Assembly: GCA_963648205.1 (NCBI GenBank)
Contig: CAVJCT010000038.1
Coordinates: forward strand, 1-64,000
Length of the DNA stretch: 64,000 nt
Direction of reading: 5' to 3'
Source: UBA1181 sp963648205
GTDB lineage: Bacteria; Bacteroidota; Bacteroidia; Bacteroidales; Paludibacteraceae
Below the pieces are notes generated by a model, which saw only the letters and a list, made by a program, of their open reading frames with translations, was not told the DNA's origin and searched no databases. The position numbers and the translations under genes are program-made. Of this stretch, positions 27,771-37,088 are shown one piece after another; the stretch's first letter is position 1; each line of letters opens with the position of its first letter.

Positions 27771-30266
27771 TTAAAAATCGTCCATTCCTCCATCATCGTC
27801 CGAAGAGAAGGAGTCAGATTTTCCTTTCTTCGCCTTTTTCTTCATATTTCCGAAGTTGTAGGAGATATTGAGGTTGATTGATCGTCCGTTCCATGTCGTT
27901 TCTGAATATTGGTAGAAATCATCGTTCCAGGTCTCCGACTTTCTTTTTCTGGAGTTGAGAATATCGCGAACAGAAAGGGTGAGGTTCAGTTTCTTATCTA
28001 AGAACGATTTCTTTGCACCAAAATTGACGAAATAGGTGTTGAGCGTCTTTCCTTGAGCAGTCGCCTTAGGTGAACGATAGTTTCCTGTCAACTCCAAACT
28101 GATATTCTTTGGAAGAATGAAAGTGGATGATATTTTGGCAGTCCAACTCAAACTATGTCGGTCATCGACGTGTATGTCGATATCCGAGGCACTCTCAGCA
28201 TTATGCACCGTAAAGTCTCCGCCTGTCAACTTGTAGTAATAGAAATTGACATTGGTGGAAAGGTCAACATATTTCCAATGGTTTTTCAAAATCAACTCCA
28301 ATCCAGTGGAATGAGATGTCGACATATTCTCAAAAGTATTCATCAACACATCACCCGATCTCCAACTATATTTCTGGATAATATCCTGCATTAATTGATA
28401 GTAGATGGAAGTGATGAATGTATGCTTCTTCTCGCAGAAGTTCTTAACGTAACTGAACTCGAAAGAGTTGGTAAACTCTGGATCCAAATCGGGATTACCG
28501 AAAGAAATATTGGTAGAATCCTCCACATCTTTGTAAGGGTTCAATCTTCTGCTTCTCGGACGAGAGATTCGTCGTGTATAACTCAACTGTAATTCATCAT
28601 TGTCCGAAGCGGTGTATGAGAGAAAGACCGTCGGGAAGATATTCGCATACGGTTTTTTAGTCGATTTATCCCCATTGGTATGGAGTGTCCAATCGACATC
28701 GGTCAACTCACCTCGAAGTCCGAGTTGTGCTGCAAATCGTCTGAATTTGTTACCATACGAAGCATAGATGGAATAGACGTTTTGTTGCATTTCAAAGTCA
28801 TTGTCAAGTTCCGTTTGAGCCACAAATTCATCTGCCCCTGTCATCTTCTTCTCCGTAGTAACATCACTGGATTGATGGTCTAATTTGATTTTCGCACCAG
28901 CCTCCAATTTAGAGGTGGACGAGAGCGGATTGACATAATCCACTTGCGCCTCCCACGAACGATTCTTATTGAGGGTTGCCTGATTCTGATCATAGTCGTT
29001 TGCAGGCGACGAGATACGCAACGAGTCGAAATTGCGTTGGTAATAATTTCGCTCGTTGTCATTCTTATTGGCAGAAAAGTCGACCACTGCTGTAAGGGTA
29101 TGACTCTCGCTGAAATTATGGGTATAGTTCACCTCTCCATAGCCTGTCAGACGGTCATTATCGGTTCTCGAGTCTCTACTTTGATAGGAACTAAAAAGTC
29201 GGTTCCCTCCATTGATATAACCATGTTCATAATCGATAAACTGTCCTCTATATCTATCTCCGAACATGAACATACCAGCAAAACCAAACTGATTGCTCGA
29301 GTCGGCTTGGCAACTGGCTGTCAGACGGACAAAGGCAGAGTTCATTTCAAACTCAGTGTCGTTATATTGATTGATGAGCGTCGTGTCTTCTCCGTAGTAT
29401 TCTCGGCGACTCTCGCCTCCTCCATCATTCTTTCTATTGCGGTATCCGATACTGGCTCCTGCCGTCCATTTGTTTTTGGTGAAATTGATATTGGCACTGG
29501 CATTGCCACCCAATCTGCCACCCCAAGGATAGGTCAATCCCGCCGAAACGGTTCCGTAGTAAGAGGCTTGCATTGCATTCTGCTTCATCACAATGTTGAT
29601 GATACCTGCAGAACCTTCAGCCGAGAATTTTGAGGATGGATTGGTGATCACCTCCACTCGCTCAATGCTACCGGCAGGCAACTGTTCCAACAAATCCGCC
29701 TTATTGTCTTCTGTCATTCCAGACGGTCTTCCATTGATGTATATCTCAACATTCTCATTGTTGCGCATAGAGACATTTCCCTCTACATCAACGGCTACCG
29801 ACGGTATCTCTTTCAGCACTTCACTGGCAGACATTCCGTCGGACACAGCACTCTCATTGACGATAAAGGTCTTCTTGTCAATGTCTACTTGCAAAGAGGA
29901 GCGTTTCGCCGTTACCTCAACAGCGGAGAGCAACGCAGCGTCTTCTTGTATGGTGATTTTTTTGAATCTTCTAACGGGTGAGGTCGGGGTAAGCGTAACA
30001 TCAAGGATTTTCGTTTTAAACCCCATAAAACTGATTTCAAGGCGATATTGTCCCTCTGAAAGGTCTTTTAAGACAAACTTACCATCTAAATCAGTAGCAT
30101 CTCCCTTATATTGTGTCTTCTCGTTTCCTTTAAAAAGTAGGACTGCGGCAGACGGCAATGATTCTCCATTGTCGTCTACTACAGTTCCCTCTATTTTATA
30201 GTCTATCGCACTGATTGTCAGCGCGCAGAAAAAACTCAATACTACAAATAATAATTTTTTTCTCAT
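27771..30266 (-). CDS. Outer-membrane beta-barrel receptor with carboxypeptidase-regulatory domain
   Basis: An 831-residue protein of the TonB-dependent-receptor-like family common in Bacteroidota. A signal peptide (LLFVVLSFFCALTISA) is followed by a CarboxypepD_reg-like beta domain (about 22-110), a plug domain (about 125-225, NVEIYINGRPSGM and SAEGSAGIINIVMK), and a large barrel. The barrel ends at LNISYNFG. A charged tail of about 22 residues ending DDDGGMDDF follows, which is unusual and would lie in the periplasm. The ligand is unknown. ftsH lies 27 bases upstream and an MFS gene 12 bases downstream. Confidence 0.85.
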   Translation of the reverse strand: MRKKLLFVVLSFFCALTISAIDYKIEGTVVDDNGESLPSAAVLLFKGNEKTQYKGDATDLDGKFVLKDLSEGQYRLEISFMGFKTKILDVTLTPTSPVRRFKKITIQEDAALLSAVEVTAKRSSLQVDIDKKTFIVNESAVSDGMSASEVLKEIPSVAVDVEGNVSMRNNENVEIYINGRPSGMTEDNKADLLEQLPAGSIERVEVITNPSSKFSAEGSAGIINIVMKQNAMQASYYGTVSAGLTYPWGGRLGGNASANINFTKNKWTAGASIGYRNRKNDGGGESRREYYGEDTTLINQYNDTEFEMNSAFVRLTASCQADSSNQFGFAGMFMFGDRYRGQFIDYEHGYINGGNRLFSSYQSRDSRTDNDRLTGYGEVNYTHNFSESHTLTAVVDFSANKNDNERNYYQRNFDSLRISSPANDYDQNQATLNKNRSWEAQVDYVNPLSSTSKLEAGAKIKLDHQSSDVTTEKKMTGADEFVAQTELDNDFEMQQNVYSIYASYGNKFRRFAAQLGLRGELTDVDWTLHTNGDKSTKKPYANIFPTVFLSYTASDNDELQLSYTRRISRPRSRRLNPYKDVEDSTNISFGNPDLDPEFTNSFEFSYVKNFCEKKHTFITSIYYQLMQDIIQKYSWRSGDVLMNTFENMSTSHSTGLELILKNHWKYVDLSTNVNFYYYKLTGGDFTVHNAESASDIDIHVDDRHSLSWTAKISSTFILPKNISLELTGNYRSPKATAQGKTLNTYFVNFGAKKSFLDKKLNLTLSVRDILNSRKRKSETWNDDFYQYSETTWNGRSINLNISYNFGNMKKKAKKGKSDSFSSDDDGGMDDF

Positions 30267-30293
30267 ATAAAATTAGGACAAGGTGAAGTGGTT

Positions 30294-32399
30294 TTATTGA
30301 GCAGGCTTCTCCTCCGACTTTTCATCCGACGAGTTGCTTTGGACATTGGCTTCATCTGTTTTCTGTTCAGCCGTTTTCGAGTCAGAAGCAATCTCTTCCA
30401 CTTTGACTTCTTCGATCTTACCGTCTACAGTTGCTTCGCCAGACTTTCCATTGTCTGTTTTTTCCTCATCAGCCTTTTTCTCACTCTCCTCGCTTAATTC
30501 ATCGGCTCTTGATTTCCAAGGTCGTTTGCCAAAGATGTGTTCTACATCGTCTGCAAAAATCACCTCCTTCTCCACCAAGATGGATGCGAGTTCCTTCATC
30601 TTATCTAAGTTGTCGCTGAGAATCGTCTTCGCACGCTCATACTGCTCTGCGATAAGTCGTTTCACCTCCTCGTCTATCACTTTCGCCGTCTCATCACTGT
30701 ATGGGCGAGTGAACGAGTAATCCGACTGACCTGTAGAGTCATAGTAAGAGAGGTTCGCCAATTTATTGCTGAATCCATAGTAGGCAACCATTGCGTAGGC
30801 TTTCTTAGTAGTCGTTTCAAGGTCGTTGAGCGCACCAGTCGAAATCTCGCCATAGACGAGTTCCTCGGCTGCACGACCTGCCAAAGTAGCACAAATATCA
30901 TCCAACAAATGCTGAGTTGTGATATGTTGATGTTCCTCAGGCAAATACCACGCTGCTCCTAACGCACGACCACGAGGCACAATAGTAACCTTCACCAACG
31001 GATTGGCATATTGAAGCATCCAACTAACCGTCGCATGTCCGGCTTCGTGAATGGCAGTCGACTCTTTTTCGGCTTTCGTCATGATGGCGTTCTTCTTCTC
31101 CAAACCACCAATGATACGGTCTACCGCATCCAAAAAGTCTTGCTTCTCAACACTCTTCTTCTCTCTTCTGGCGGCAATCAACGCTGCTTCGTTACAAACA
31201 TTGGCAATGTCCGCTCCCGAGAATCCTGGTGTCTGACGTGAAAGGAATTCAACATCAACGCTGCTGTCAATCTTCACATTGCGAAGGTGTACATTGAAAA
31301 TCTCTTTTCTATCGTGAACATCCGGAAGGTCAACGGCAATCTGTCGGTCGAAGCGTCCTGGACGAAGCAACGCCTTGTCGAGGATATCGGCACGGTTGGT
31401 GGCTGCCAAGATAATGACTCCACTGTTCGTGCCAAATCCGTCCATCTCAGTGAGCAACTGGTTCAACGTGTTCTCTCGCTCATCATTCGAACCTGAATTG
31501 ATTGAACGACTACGCGCACGACCAACTGCATCAATTTCATCGATGAAGATGATGGAAGGCGACTTCTCTTTGGCTTGACGGAACAAATCGCGCACTCGTG
31601 ACGCACCCACTCCGACAAACATCTCCATAAAGTCAGAACCTGACATTGAGAAGAATGGCACATCTGCCTCTCCTGCAACTGCCTTCGCCAAGAGGGTCTT
31701 ACCTGTTCCTGGAGGGCCTACCAAGAGGGCTCCCTTCGGAATTTTACCTCCCAACTCTGTATATTTCGACGGATTCTTCAAGAAGTGTACAATCTCTTGA
31801 ACCTCCTCTTTCGCTTCTGAAAGTCCAGCCACATCCTTGAAGGTAATCTTATTGTCTGAGTTCTTGTCAAAAACGCGCGCTTTCGATTTACCCACACTGA
31901 AGACGCCCATTCCGCCGCCTCCGCCATTGCCGATTCTGCGCATCATGAATATCCAAATCAGAATCATGATAACAAACGGACCGATTCCCCACAGCAGATG
32001 ACTGGAGTAATCAGGATCTTCAATATAGGAGACTTTTATCTTCGTCTTGCTGTCTTTCTGCCAATCTTTCAAGTCCTCAGTGAACTGATCGGCTGACGGA
32101 ATCGTGATGGAAACGACTGGCGTCTTAATCGCTGCAGCAGAGTCTTTTCCAAACACGTCAGCAATTTTCTCGGGGAGAATAACAAGTTCTGCCGTATTCT
32201 TATTGGTCGTAACACGGATGCTCTCAACATCTCCATTCTCTACGAATTTCTGCACCTCTGTGTACGAGAAGGTTCTGCTCGTCGCACCAAAGTCAGAAAA
32301 ACTAATGAAGATGAGGAAGATGGCTATGATAATATAGACCCACGTCAGATTGAAAACGTACTTTTTTCCTCCCCCATTATTAGGATTTTCGTTTGCCAT
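30294..32399 (-). CDS. ftsH: ATP-dependent zinc metalloprotease FtsH
   Basis: FtsH degrades damaged or short-lived membrane and cytoplasmic proteins, including, in E. coli, the lipid A enzyme LpxC. The 701-residue protein has two membrane segments (about 18-35 and 139-154), an AAA+ domain with Walker A GPPGTGKT at 228-235 and Walker B IIFIDE, and the zinc site HEAGH at 451-455. A C-terminal acidic, low-complexity tail of about 60 residues is rich in E, K, S and D. It follows rsfS by 42 bases, a common Bacteroidales order. Confidence 0.97.
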   Translation of the reverse strand: MANENPNNGGGKKYVFNLTWVYIIIAIFLIFISFSDFGATSRTFSYTEVQKFVENGDVESIRVTTNKNTAELVILPEKIADVFGKDSAAAIKTPVVSITIPSADQFTEDLKDWQKDSKTKIKVSYIEDPDYSSHLLWGIGPFVIMILIWIFMMRRIGNGGGGGMGVFSVGKSKARVFDKNSDNKITFKDVAGLSEAKEEVQEIVHFLKNPSKYTELGGKIPKGALLVGPPGTGKTLLAKAVAGEADVPFFSMSGSDFMEMFVGVGASRVRDLFRQAKEKSPSIIFIDEIDAVGRARSRSINSGSNDERENTLNQLLTEMDGFGTNSGVIILAATNRADILDKALLRPGRFDRQIAVDLPDVHDRKEIFNVHLRNVKIDSSVDVEFLSRQTPGFSGADIANVCNEAALIAARREKKSVEKQDFLDAVDRIIGGLEKKNAIMTKAEKESTAIHEAGHATVSWMLQYANPLVKVTIVPRGRALGAAWYLPEEHQHITTQHLLDDICATLAGRAAEELVYGEISTGALNDLETTTKKAYAMVAYYGFSNKLANLSYYDSTGQSDYSFTRPYSDETAKVIDEEVKRLIAEQYERAKTILSDNLDKMKELASILVEKEVIFADDVEHIFGKRPWKSRADELSEESEKKADEEKTDNGKSGEATVDGKIEEVKVEEIASDSKTAEQKTDEANVQSNSSDEKSEEKPAQ

Positions 32400-32441
32400 T
32401 TACATTTCGTTTAATGTTTAAAAATCGGGAACTACAAAAGA

Positions 32442-32813
32442 CTACAGAAGGTCTGGAATCTCCTCTGTCTTCGCATCTTCCCACAAGCCCTCTAAGTTGT
32501 AGAAACTACGCAACTCGGGTTGGAAAACATGAACTACCACTTCTCCGTAATCCATTGCGATCCACTGTGCATTGTCATAACCATCTACAAAATAAGGCTT
32601 TACCTTTATCTGCTCTCTAACATAATCCTTGACGGAATCAGCGATAGAGGCAACGTGCGTGTTGGATCTTCCCTCGCAGATGACAAAGTTTCTGAAAACG
32701 TAATTGTCGATATGCGACATATCTACTTTCGTGATTTTCAATCCTTTAACATCCTGAATTCCTTCAACGATCTTGTTGATCAATAAGTCTGTATCGTTAA
32801 TGATTGTAGCCAT
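32442..32813 (-). CDS. rsfS: Ribosomal silencing factor RsfS
   Basis: RsfS binds ribosomal protein L14 and keeps the subunits apart during starvation. The 123-residue protein shows the family core (VICEGRSNTHVASIADSV, then GYDNAQWIAMDYGEVVVHVF). It lies between argH (11 bases away) and ftsH (42 bases). Confidence 0.93.
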   Translation of the reverse strand: MATIINDTDLLINKIVEGIQDVKGLKITKVDMSHIDNYVFRNFVICEGRSNTHVASIADSVKDYVREQIKVKPYFVDGYDNAQWIAMDYGEVVVHVFQPELRSFYNLEGLWEDAKTEEIPDLL

Positions 32814-32824
32814 TCTCTTTACTT

Positions 32825-34165
32825 TTATTTTTTCAATAATTTATTAATTGCGTTCTCCACCTTATCGAAGTCAAACTCCTTGAGTGTGGAGTTCATCAAC
32901 TGCTCGATTTTGTCGTTGCAGAGATTGCCAATACTTCCCTCGTGTGTGTGGTGAATATCCTTATTTGGCTTGAACGTTCCTGCCTCACACTCCAATCCCA
33001 CTTGCTTGTAAGCGTCGCGGAACGGTGTTCCATTGAGTGCCAAACGATTAACCTCTTCAACGCTGAAGATGAAATCGTATTTTGGATCGTCCAAGATATT
33101 ATCTTTGATCTTCACTTCTCGCATGATGTGAGAAGTCATCTTCAAGCAATCGCGCAATTCATCGAACACTGGAATGTAAATTTCCTTGATGATCTGAAGG
33201 TCTCTGAAATAGCCCGATGGCAAGTTGTTCATAATCATCATAATCTGCTGTGGCAAGGTCTGAATCTTATTACACTTTGCACGAGTCAACTCAAACACAT
33301 CTGGGTTCTTCTTGTGTGGCATAATGCTCGATCCTGTCGTACACTCGTCTGGCAACTTAATAAAGCCAAAATTCTGACTGGTGAACATACATGAGTCGAA
33401 AGCCAACTTAGAAATCGTCGAAGCGATACCTGCCAATGCAAAAGCCACCGTCTTCTCGATTTTACCTCGTCCCATCTGCGCATAGACAACGTTGTAATCC
33501 ATTGAGTCAAAGCCCAATAGGTCGGTCGTCATCTGTCTGTTGAGAGGGAAAGATGAACCGTAACCTGCAGCCGAACCCAACGGATTTCTGTTCGTCATTC
33601 TCCACGCTGCCAACAATAGCATCATATCATCCACCAAACTCTCAGCGTATGCACCAAACCACAATCCAAAAGATGACGGCATCGCAATCTGAAGGTGCGT
33701 ATAGCCAGGGAGCAACACATTCTTGTATTTGTTACTCTGCTCGATGAGAATCTCAAACAACTCGTGCACCGCCTCCGTGATCGATTGAATCTGCTCGCGA
33801 GTGAAAAGCTTCATATCGAGCAACACTTGGTCGTTACGCGAACGTCCACTATGTATCTTCTTTCCTAAATCTCCTAATTTACGGGTGAGCAACAACTCTA
33901 CTTGCGAGTGTACATCCTCAACGCCATCCTCAATCGTAAACTTGCCGTCTATGATTGTTTGATAGATTGACTTGAGTTCGTTCAACAAAATGGGAAGTTC
34001 CTCTTTTCCCAACAGACCGATAGATTCTAACATAGTGATGTGAGCCATAGAGCCTAACACATCGTGCTTCGCAAGGAAAAGATCCATCTCGCGGTCGCGA
34101 CCCACAGTGAAGCGTACGATCTCCTCATTCGTCGCCTTACCTTTATCCCAAAGTTTTTGAGCCAT
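32825..34165 (-). CDS. argH: Argininosuccinate lyase
   Basis: Last step of arginine synthesis: argininosuccinate to arginine plus fumarate. The 446-residue cytosolic enzyme has the superfamily signature GSSIMPHKKNPD, the SGRSRNDQV segment and the LPGYTHLQ loop. The N-terminus is in the short form usual for Bacteroidota. No other arginine gene is nearby; it heads the argH-rsfS-ftsH transcript. Confidence 0.95.
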   Translation of the reverse strand: MAQKLWDKGKATNEEIVRFTVGRDREMDLFLAKHDVLGSMAHITMLESIGLLGKEELPILLNELKSIYQTIIDGKFTIEDGVEDVHSQVELLLTRKLGDLGKKIHSGRSRNDQVLLDMKLFTREQIQSITEAVHELFEILIEQSNKYKNVLLPGYTHLQIAMPSSFGLWFGAYAESLVDDMMLLLAAWRMTNRNPLGSAAGYGSSFPLNRQMTTDLLGFDSMDYNVVYAQMGRGKIEKTVAFALAGIASTISKLAFDSCMFTSQNFGFIKLPDECTTGSSIMPHKKNPDVFELTRAKCNKIQTLPQQIMMIMNNLPSGYFRDLQIIKEIYIPVFDELRDCLKMTSHIMREVKIKDNILDDPKYDFIFSVEEVNRLALNGTPFRDAYKQVGLECEAGTFKPNKDIHHTHEGSIGNLCNDKIEQLMNSTLKEFDFDKVENAINKLLKK

Positions 34166-34201
34166 TTATCGAATTTTAGTTGAAATATAGTTTTTAGAAA
34201 G

Positions 34202-34209
34202 CAAATATA
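34202..34209 (-). promoter_or_regulatory. -7 box of argH
   Basis: Minus-strand TATATTTG matches TAnnTTTG 36 bases before the argH ATG. A -33 element is not clear. Confidence 0.5.
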
Positions 34210-34315
34210 ACTTTTTTGAACGACTTTCTCTCTGCGTTTGCGTTAAACTATGTTATAGAATGGACTGCAATGACTGCGATTTCCTTAAATTGTGTAGAAT
34301 GTGGACAGAAACCCT

Positions 34316-35488
34316 CTACATCACGTTCTTCACCTCTTTCAACTGTATGCGGAATGTTGTTCCTTTTCCTACTTCTGATTTCTTAACAAAAATCTTTCCG
34401 TGATGATACTCTTCGATGATTCTCTTGGCCAACGACAAGCCCAATCCCCAACCACGTTTTTTGGTTGTGAAACCGGGATTGAAAACGGCAGAGAAATTGG
34501 ATTTGGAGATTCCTTTTCCAGTGTCCGCTAAATCGATGTTGACGGTTCCGTTGTCCACCGTGATCGTTGCTGTGATTTTCCCTTCTTTCGAGATGGCATC
34601 AATGGCGTTTTTGCACAAATTCTCAATCACCCACTCAAACAACGGTGGATTGAGATTGACGTTTATCTCTTTGTCTGTTTTGTATTCTGCACTGATGACA
34701 ATCCTTTGCGACGTACGTTTCTGCATATAAGCTAAAGTATTGTCTAACACTGGTTTAAGCAAAGTTGGCTGCAACTCTGGATTAGAGCCAATCTTCGAGA
34801 AACGCTCGGCAATCACTTGCAATCGCTTAACGTCTTTCTCCATCTCTGGCACCATATCCTTGGGCATCTCTCCCTCCTTGATAATCTCCAACCACGCCAT
34901 CAGCGAGGATATTGGCGTACCTAACTGGTGCGCCGTCTCTTTCGACAATCCTACCCACAAGCGGTTCTGCTCCGATCTTTTCGCACTTGAGAAAAAGAAG
35001 AAAAGTATGCTGAAAAATCCGACAATCAAACCAAATTGAATGTAGGGATAAAGTGACAACTGTTTGAGCAAGATAGAATCGTCATAGTAGATATACTGGT
35101 TATAACCGTCTTCTATCTCTAAGACAATGGGGGCTTGTGCGTTCTTGAGTGCTTGCAGTTTCGCTTGCAAAAACTGCAGGGTGTCGTCGGCTTGACGTAT
35201 ATGAAAATTTCTAAAGGAAATAACCTCATCGCAATCGTCTGCTATCATAACGGGTATGCTATGATTTCCCTCAATGACCTTTAAAGCGAACGACAAATCT
35301 GCATCCGAAGAGGCATTGGTAACAATCAGCTTTGTTGCATCTGCCCACAACTCTATACGATGTCGCTCCTCGTCTGCCATCTCTCGCACCAACCGATTGG
35401 TGAAAAAAATGGACGCTGTAACGATGATGATCGCCACAATCGAAAATCCTATTCGGACTTTATAGAAGTTATCGAACGTAATCTGCAT
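34316..35488 (-). CDS. Orphan sensor histidine kinase
   Basis: A 390-residue membrane kinase with segments at about 12-30 and 149-167 flanking a periplasmic domain of about 115 residues. There is no HAMP or PAS domain. The phospho-acceptor H187 is in KETAHQLGTPISSL. ATPase boxes are NLCKNAIDAIS, DTGKGIS and GWGLGLSLAK. The HQLGTP form of the H-box differs from the HELRTP seen in most kinases. There is no response regulator next to it; rsgA lies 27 bases upstream and may share its transcript. Confidence 0.85.
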   Translation of the reverse strand: MQITFDNFYKVRIGFSIVAIIIVTASIFFTNRLVREMADEERHRIELWADATKLIVTNASSDADLSFALKVIEGNHSIPVMIADDCDEVISFRNFHIRQADDTLQFLQAKLQALKNAQAPIVLEIEDGYNQYIYYDDSILLKQLSLYPYIQFGLIVGFFSILFFFFSSAKRSEQNRLWVGLSKETAHQLGTPISSLMAWLEIIKEGEMPKDMVPEMEKDVKRLQVIAERFSKIGSNPELQPTLLKPVLDNTLAYMQKRTSQRIVISAEYKTDKEINVNLNPPLFEWVIENLCKNAIDAISKEGKITATITVDNGTVNIDLADTGKGISKSNFSAVFNPGFTTKKRGWGLGLSLAKRIIEEYHHGKIFVKKSEVGKGTTFRIQLKEVKNVM

Positions 35489-35515
35489 AGGCTTGGTGCA
35501 TTAGTGCAAACGTTG

Positions 35516-36439
35516 TCATCTATACTTGCCCTCATCGCAATCATCTAAGATGCTGAGGTAACTGTTATAGCGAGTCTCACTGATGTAATGGTCTTCCAAT
35601 GCCTGACGGACAGCGCATCCTGGCTCTTTGATATGCAAGCAATTGCCATATTTACACTCCGCAGAAAATTTGAAAATTTCTGGGAAATAGTGGTCTACCT
35701 CCTCTTTCTGAAAGTCTATCGTCCCAAATCCTTTGATGCCTGGCGTGTCAATCAGGTAACTGTCTTTCTCTATCTCATACATCTCCGAGAAGGTCGTGGT
35801 GTGCATTCCCTTATTATGAACGTCCGAAATTTGTCCGGTTCGTGCCACCTGCGTCGCAGAGAGTGCGTTGATGAGTGAAGACTTGCCGACACCTGAATTT
35901 CCTGAAAGCAAGGAGGTTTTGCCTCGCATAATCTCTCGCAACTGTTCTATGCCTTCTCCTGTTTGTGCCGACACACAAATCGAATGATAGCCTACCGTTT
36001 CATAGAGATATTGCAATGCCTTCATATACTCTTTTTCATCGTCTGTATAGAGGTCTATCTTGTTGATAACGAGGATAGTAGGCACTTGATAGGCTTCGGA
36101 GGTCGCCAAGACACGGTCGATAAAGACAGTAGAGGTTTCTGGGTGATTGATGGTGATAGTGAGCAACAACTGGTCGAGGTTGGCTGCGATGATATGCAGT
36201 TGCTTCGACAGGTTGGCTGGTCGTCTGACGATGTAGTTCTTGCGATCTTCTATCGCTGTTATCCAGCCTATTCCATCTGCCATCACATCAAAACGAACCC
36301 GATCGCCTACGGCAACCGGGTTGGTACTTTTTATGCCTTTGATGCGGAAATTGCCTTTGATACGGCACTCGACAAACTCACCTTCAGCGGTCTTTACCCA
36401 AAAACTGCTTCCTGTGCTTTTTACGATAGTTCCTGTCAT
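35516..36439 (-). CDS. rsgA: Ribosome small-subunit GTPase RsgA
   Basis: RsgA is a circularly permuted GTPase that checks late 30S assembly. The 307-residue protein has an N-terminal OB fold and the permuted G motifs in the order NKIDL, GNSGVGKSS, DTPGIKGFG. The C-terminal zinc site has CKYGNCLHIKEPGC. I chose ATG 36439 over a TTG two codons upstream. It follows frr by about 20 bases, so two ribosome-related genes are paired. Confidence 0.95.
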   Translation of the reverse strand: MTGTIVKSTGSSFWVKTAEGEFVECRIKGNFRIKGIKSTNPVAVGDRVRFDVMADGIGWITAIEDRKNYIVRRPANLSKQLHIIAANLDQLLLTITINHPETSTVFIDRVLATSEAYQVPTILVINKIDLYTDDEKEYMKALQYLYETVGYHSICVSAQTGEGIEQLREIMRGKTSLLSGNSGVGKSSLINALSATQVARTGQISDVHNKGMHTTTFSEMYEIEKDSYLIDTPGIKGFGTIDFQKEEVDHYFPEIFKFSAECKYGNCLHIKEPGCAVRQALEDHYISETRYNSYLSILDDCDEGKYR

Positions 36440-36459
36440 TAACAAAGTCTTGGTATTTC

Positions 36460-37020
36460 TTAGACTGTCATGATTTCTTTCTCCTTGGCAGCCAAAACCT
36501 CCTCGACTTTCTTCACATACTTGTCGTGGATCTTTTGTACTTCGCCTTCAGCGTCCTTCTCAGCGTCTTCTGCCAAACCATTCTTCATCTCCTTCTTCAA
36601 TCCTTCGATGGCATCACGACGTGCGTTACGAATGCTGATTTTTGCCTCCTCGCCCTCAGCACGTGTCTGCTTAACGAGTTGCTTTCTTCTATCCTCTGTC
36701 AACGGTGGAATAGCCAAACGAATGAGCTCACCGTTGTTTTCTGGAGTGATTCCTATTTCAGAGTTCATAATGGCTTTCTCGATTACTGAAATCATCTTCT
36801 TCTCCCAAGGTTGAATGGCGATAGTACGCGCATCTGGTGTGGTGATAGTAGCAACTCCCGACAATGGAACGACACTTCCGTAGTAGTCTACTCGAATTGG
36901 ATCCAAGATGCGTGGATTAGCCTTTCCTGCACGGATGTGTGCCAAAGAGTCGTCTAAGTGAGCCACTGTCTGTGCCATCTTATCTTCTGCTGCTTTGTAA
37001 TATTCTTTTACTTCTGCCAT
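36460..37020 (-). CDS. frr: Ribosome recycling factor
   Basis: Splits the post-termination ribosome together with EF-G. The 186-residue protein matches the family from end to end (HIRAGKANPRILD, then TIQPWEKKMI-like AIQPWEKKMISVIEKAI, and RNARRDA). It has its own promoter-like box and leads into rsgA. Confidence 0.96.
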   Translation of the reverse strand: MAEVKEYYKAAEDKMAQTVAHLDDSLAHIRAGKANPRILDPIRVDYYGSVVPLSGVATITTPDARTIAIQPWEKKMISVIEKAIMNSEIGITPENNGELIRLAIPPLTEDRRKQLVKQTRAEGEEAKISIRNARRDAIEGLKKEMKNGLAEDAEKDAEGEVQKIHDKYVKKVEEVLAAKEKEIMTV

Positions 37021-37058
37021 TTTCTTTTCAATATTTAATTGTTTTTACTATGAGTGCG

Positions 37059-37066
37059 CAAAAATA
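37059..37066 (-). promoter_or_regulatory. -7 box of frr
   Basis: Minus-strand TATTTTTG matches TAnnTTTG about 38 bases before the frr start, in the 68-base gap after the WG-repeat gene. Confidence 0.5.
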
Positions 37067-37088
37067 GTTTTTTTTGTGAATTTTTCAC

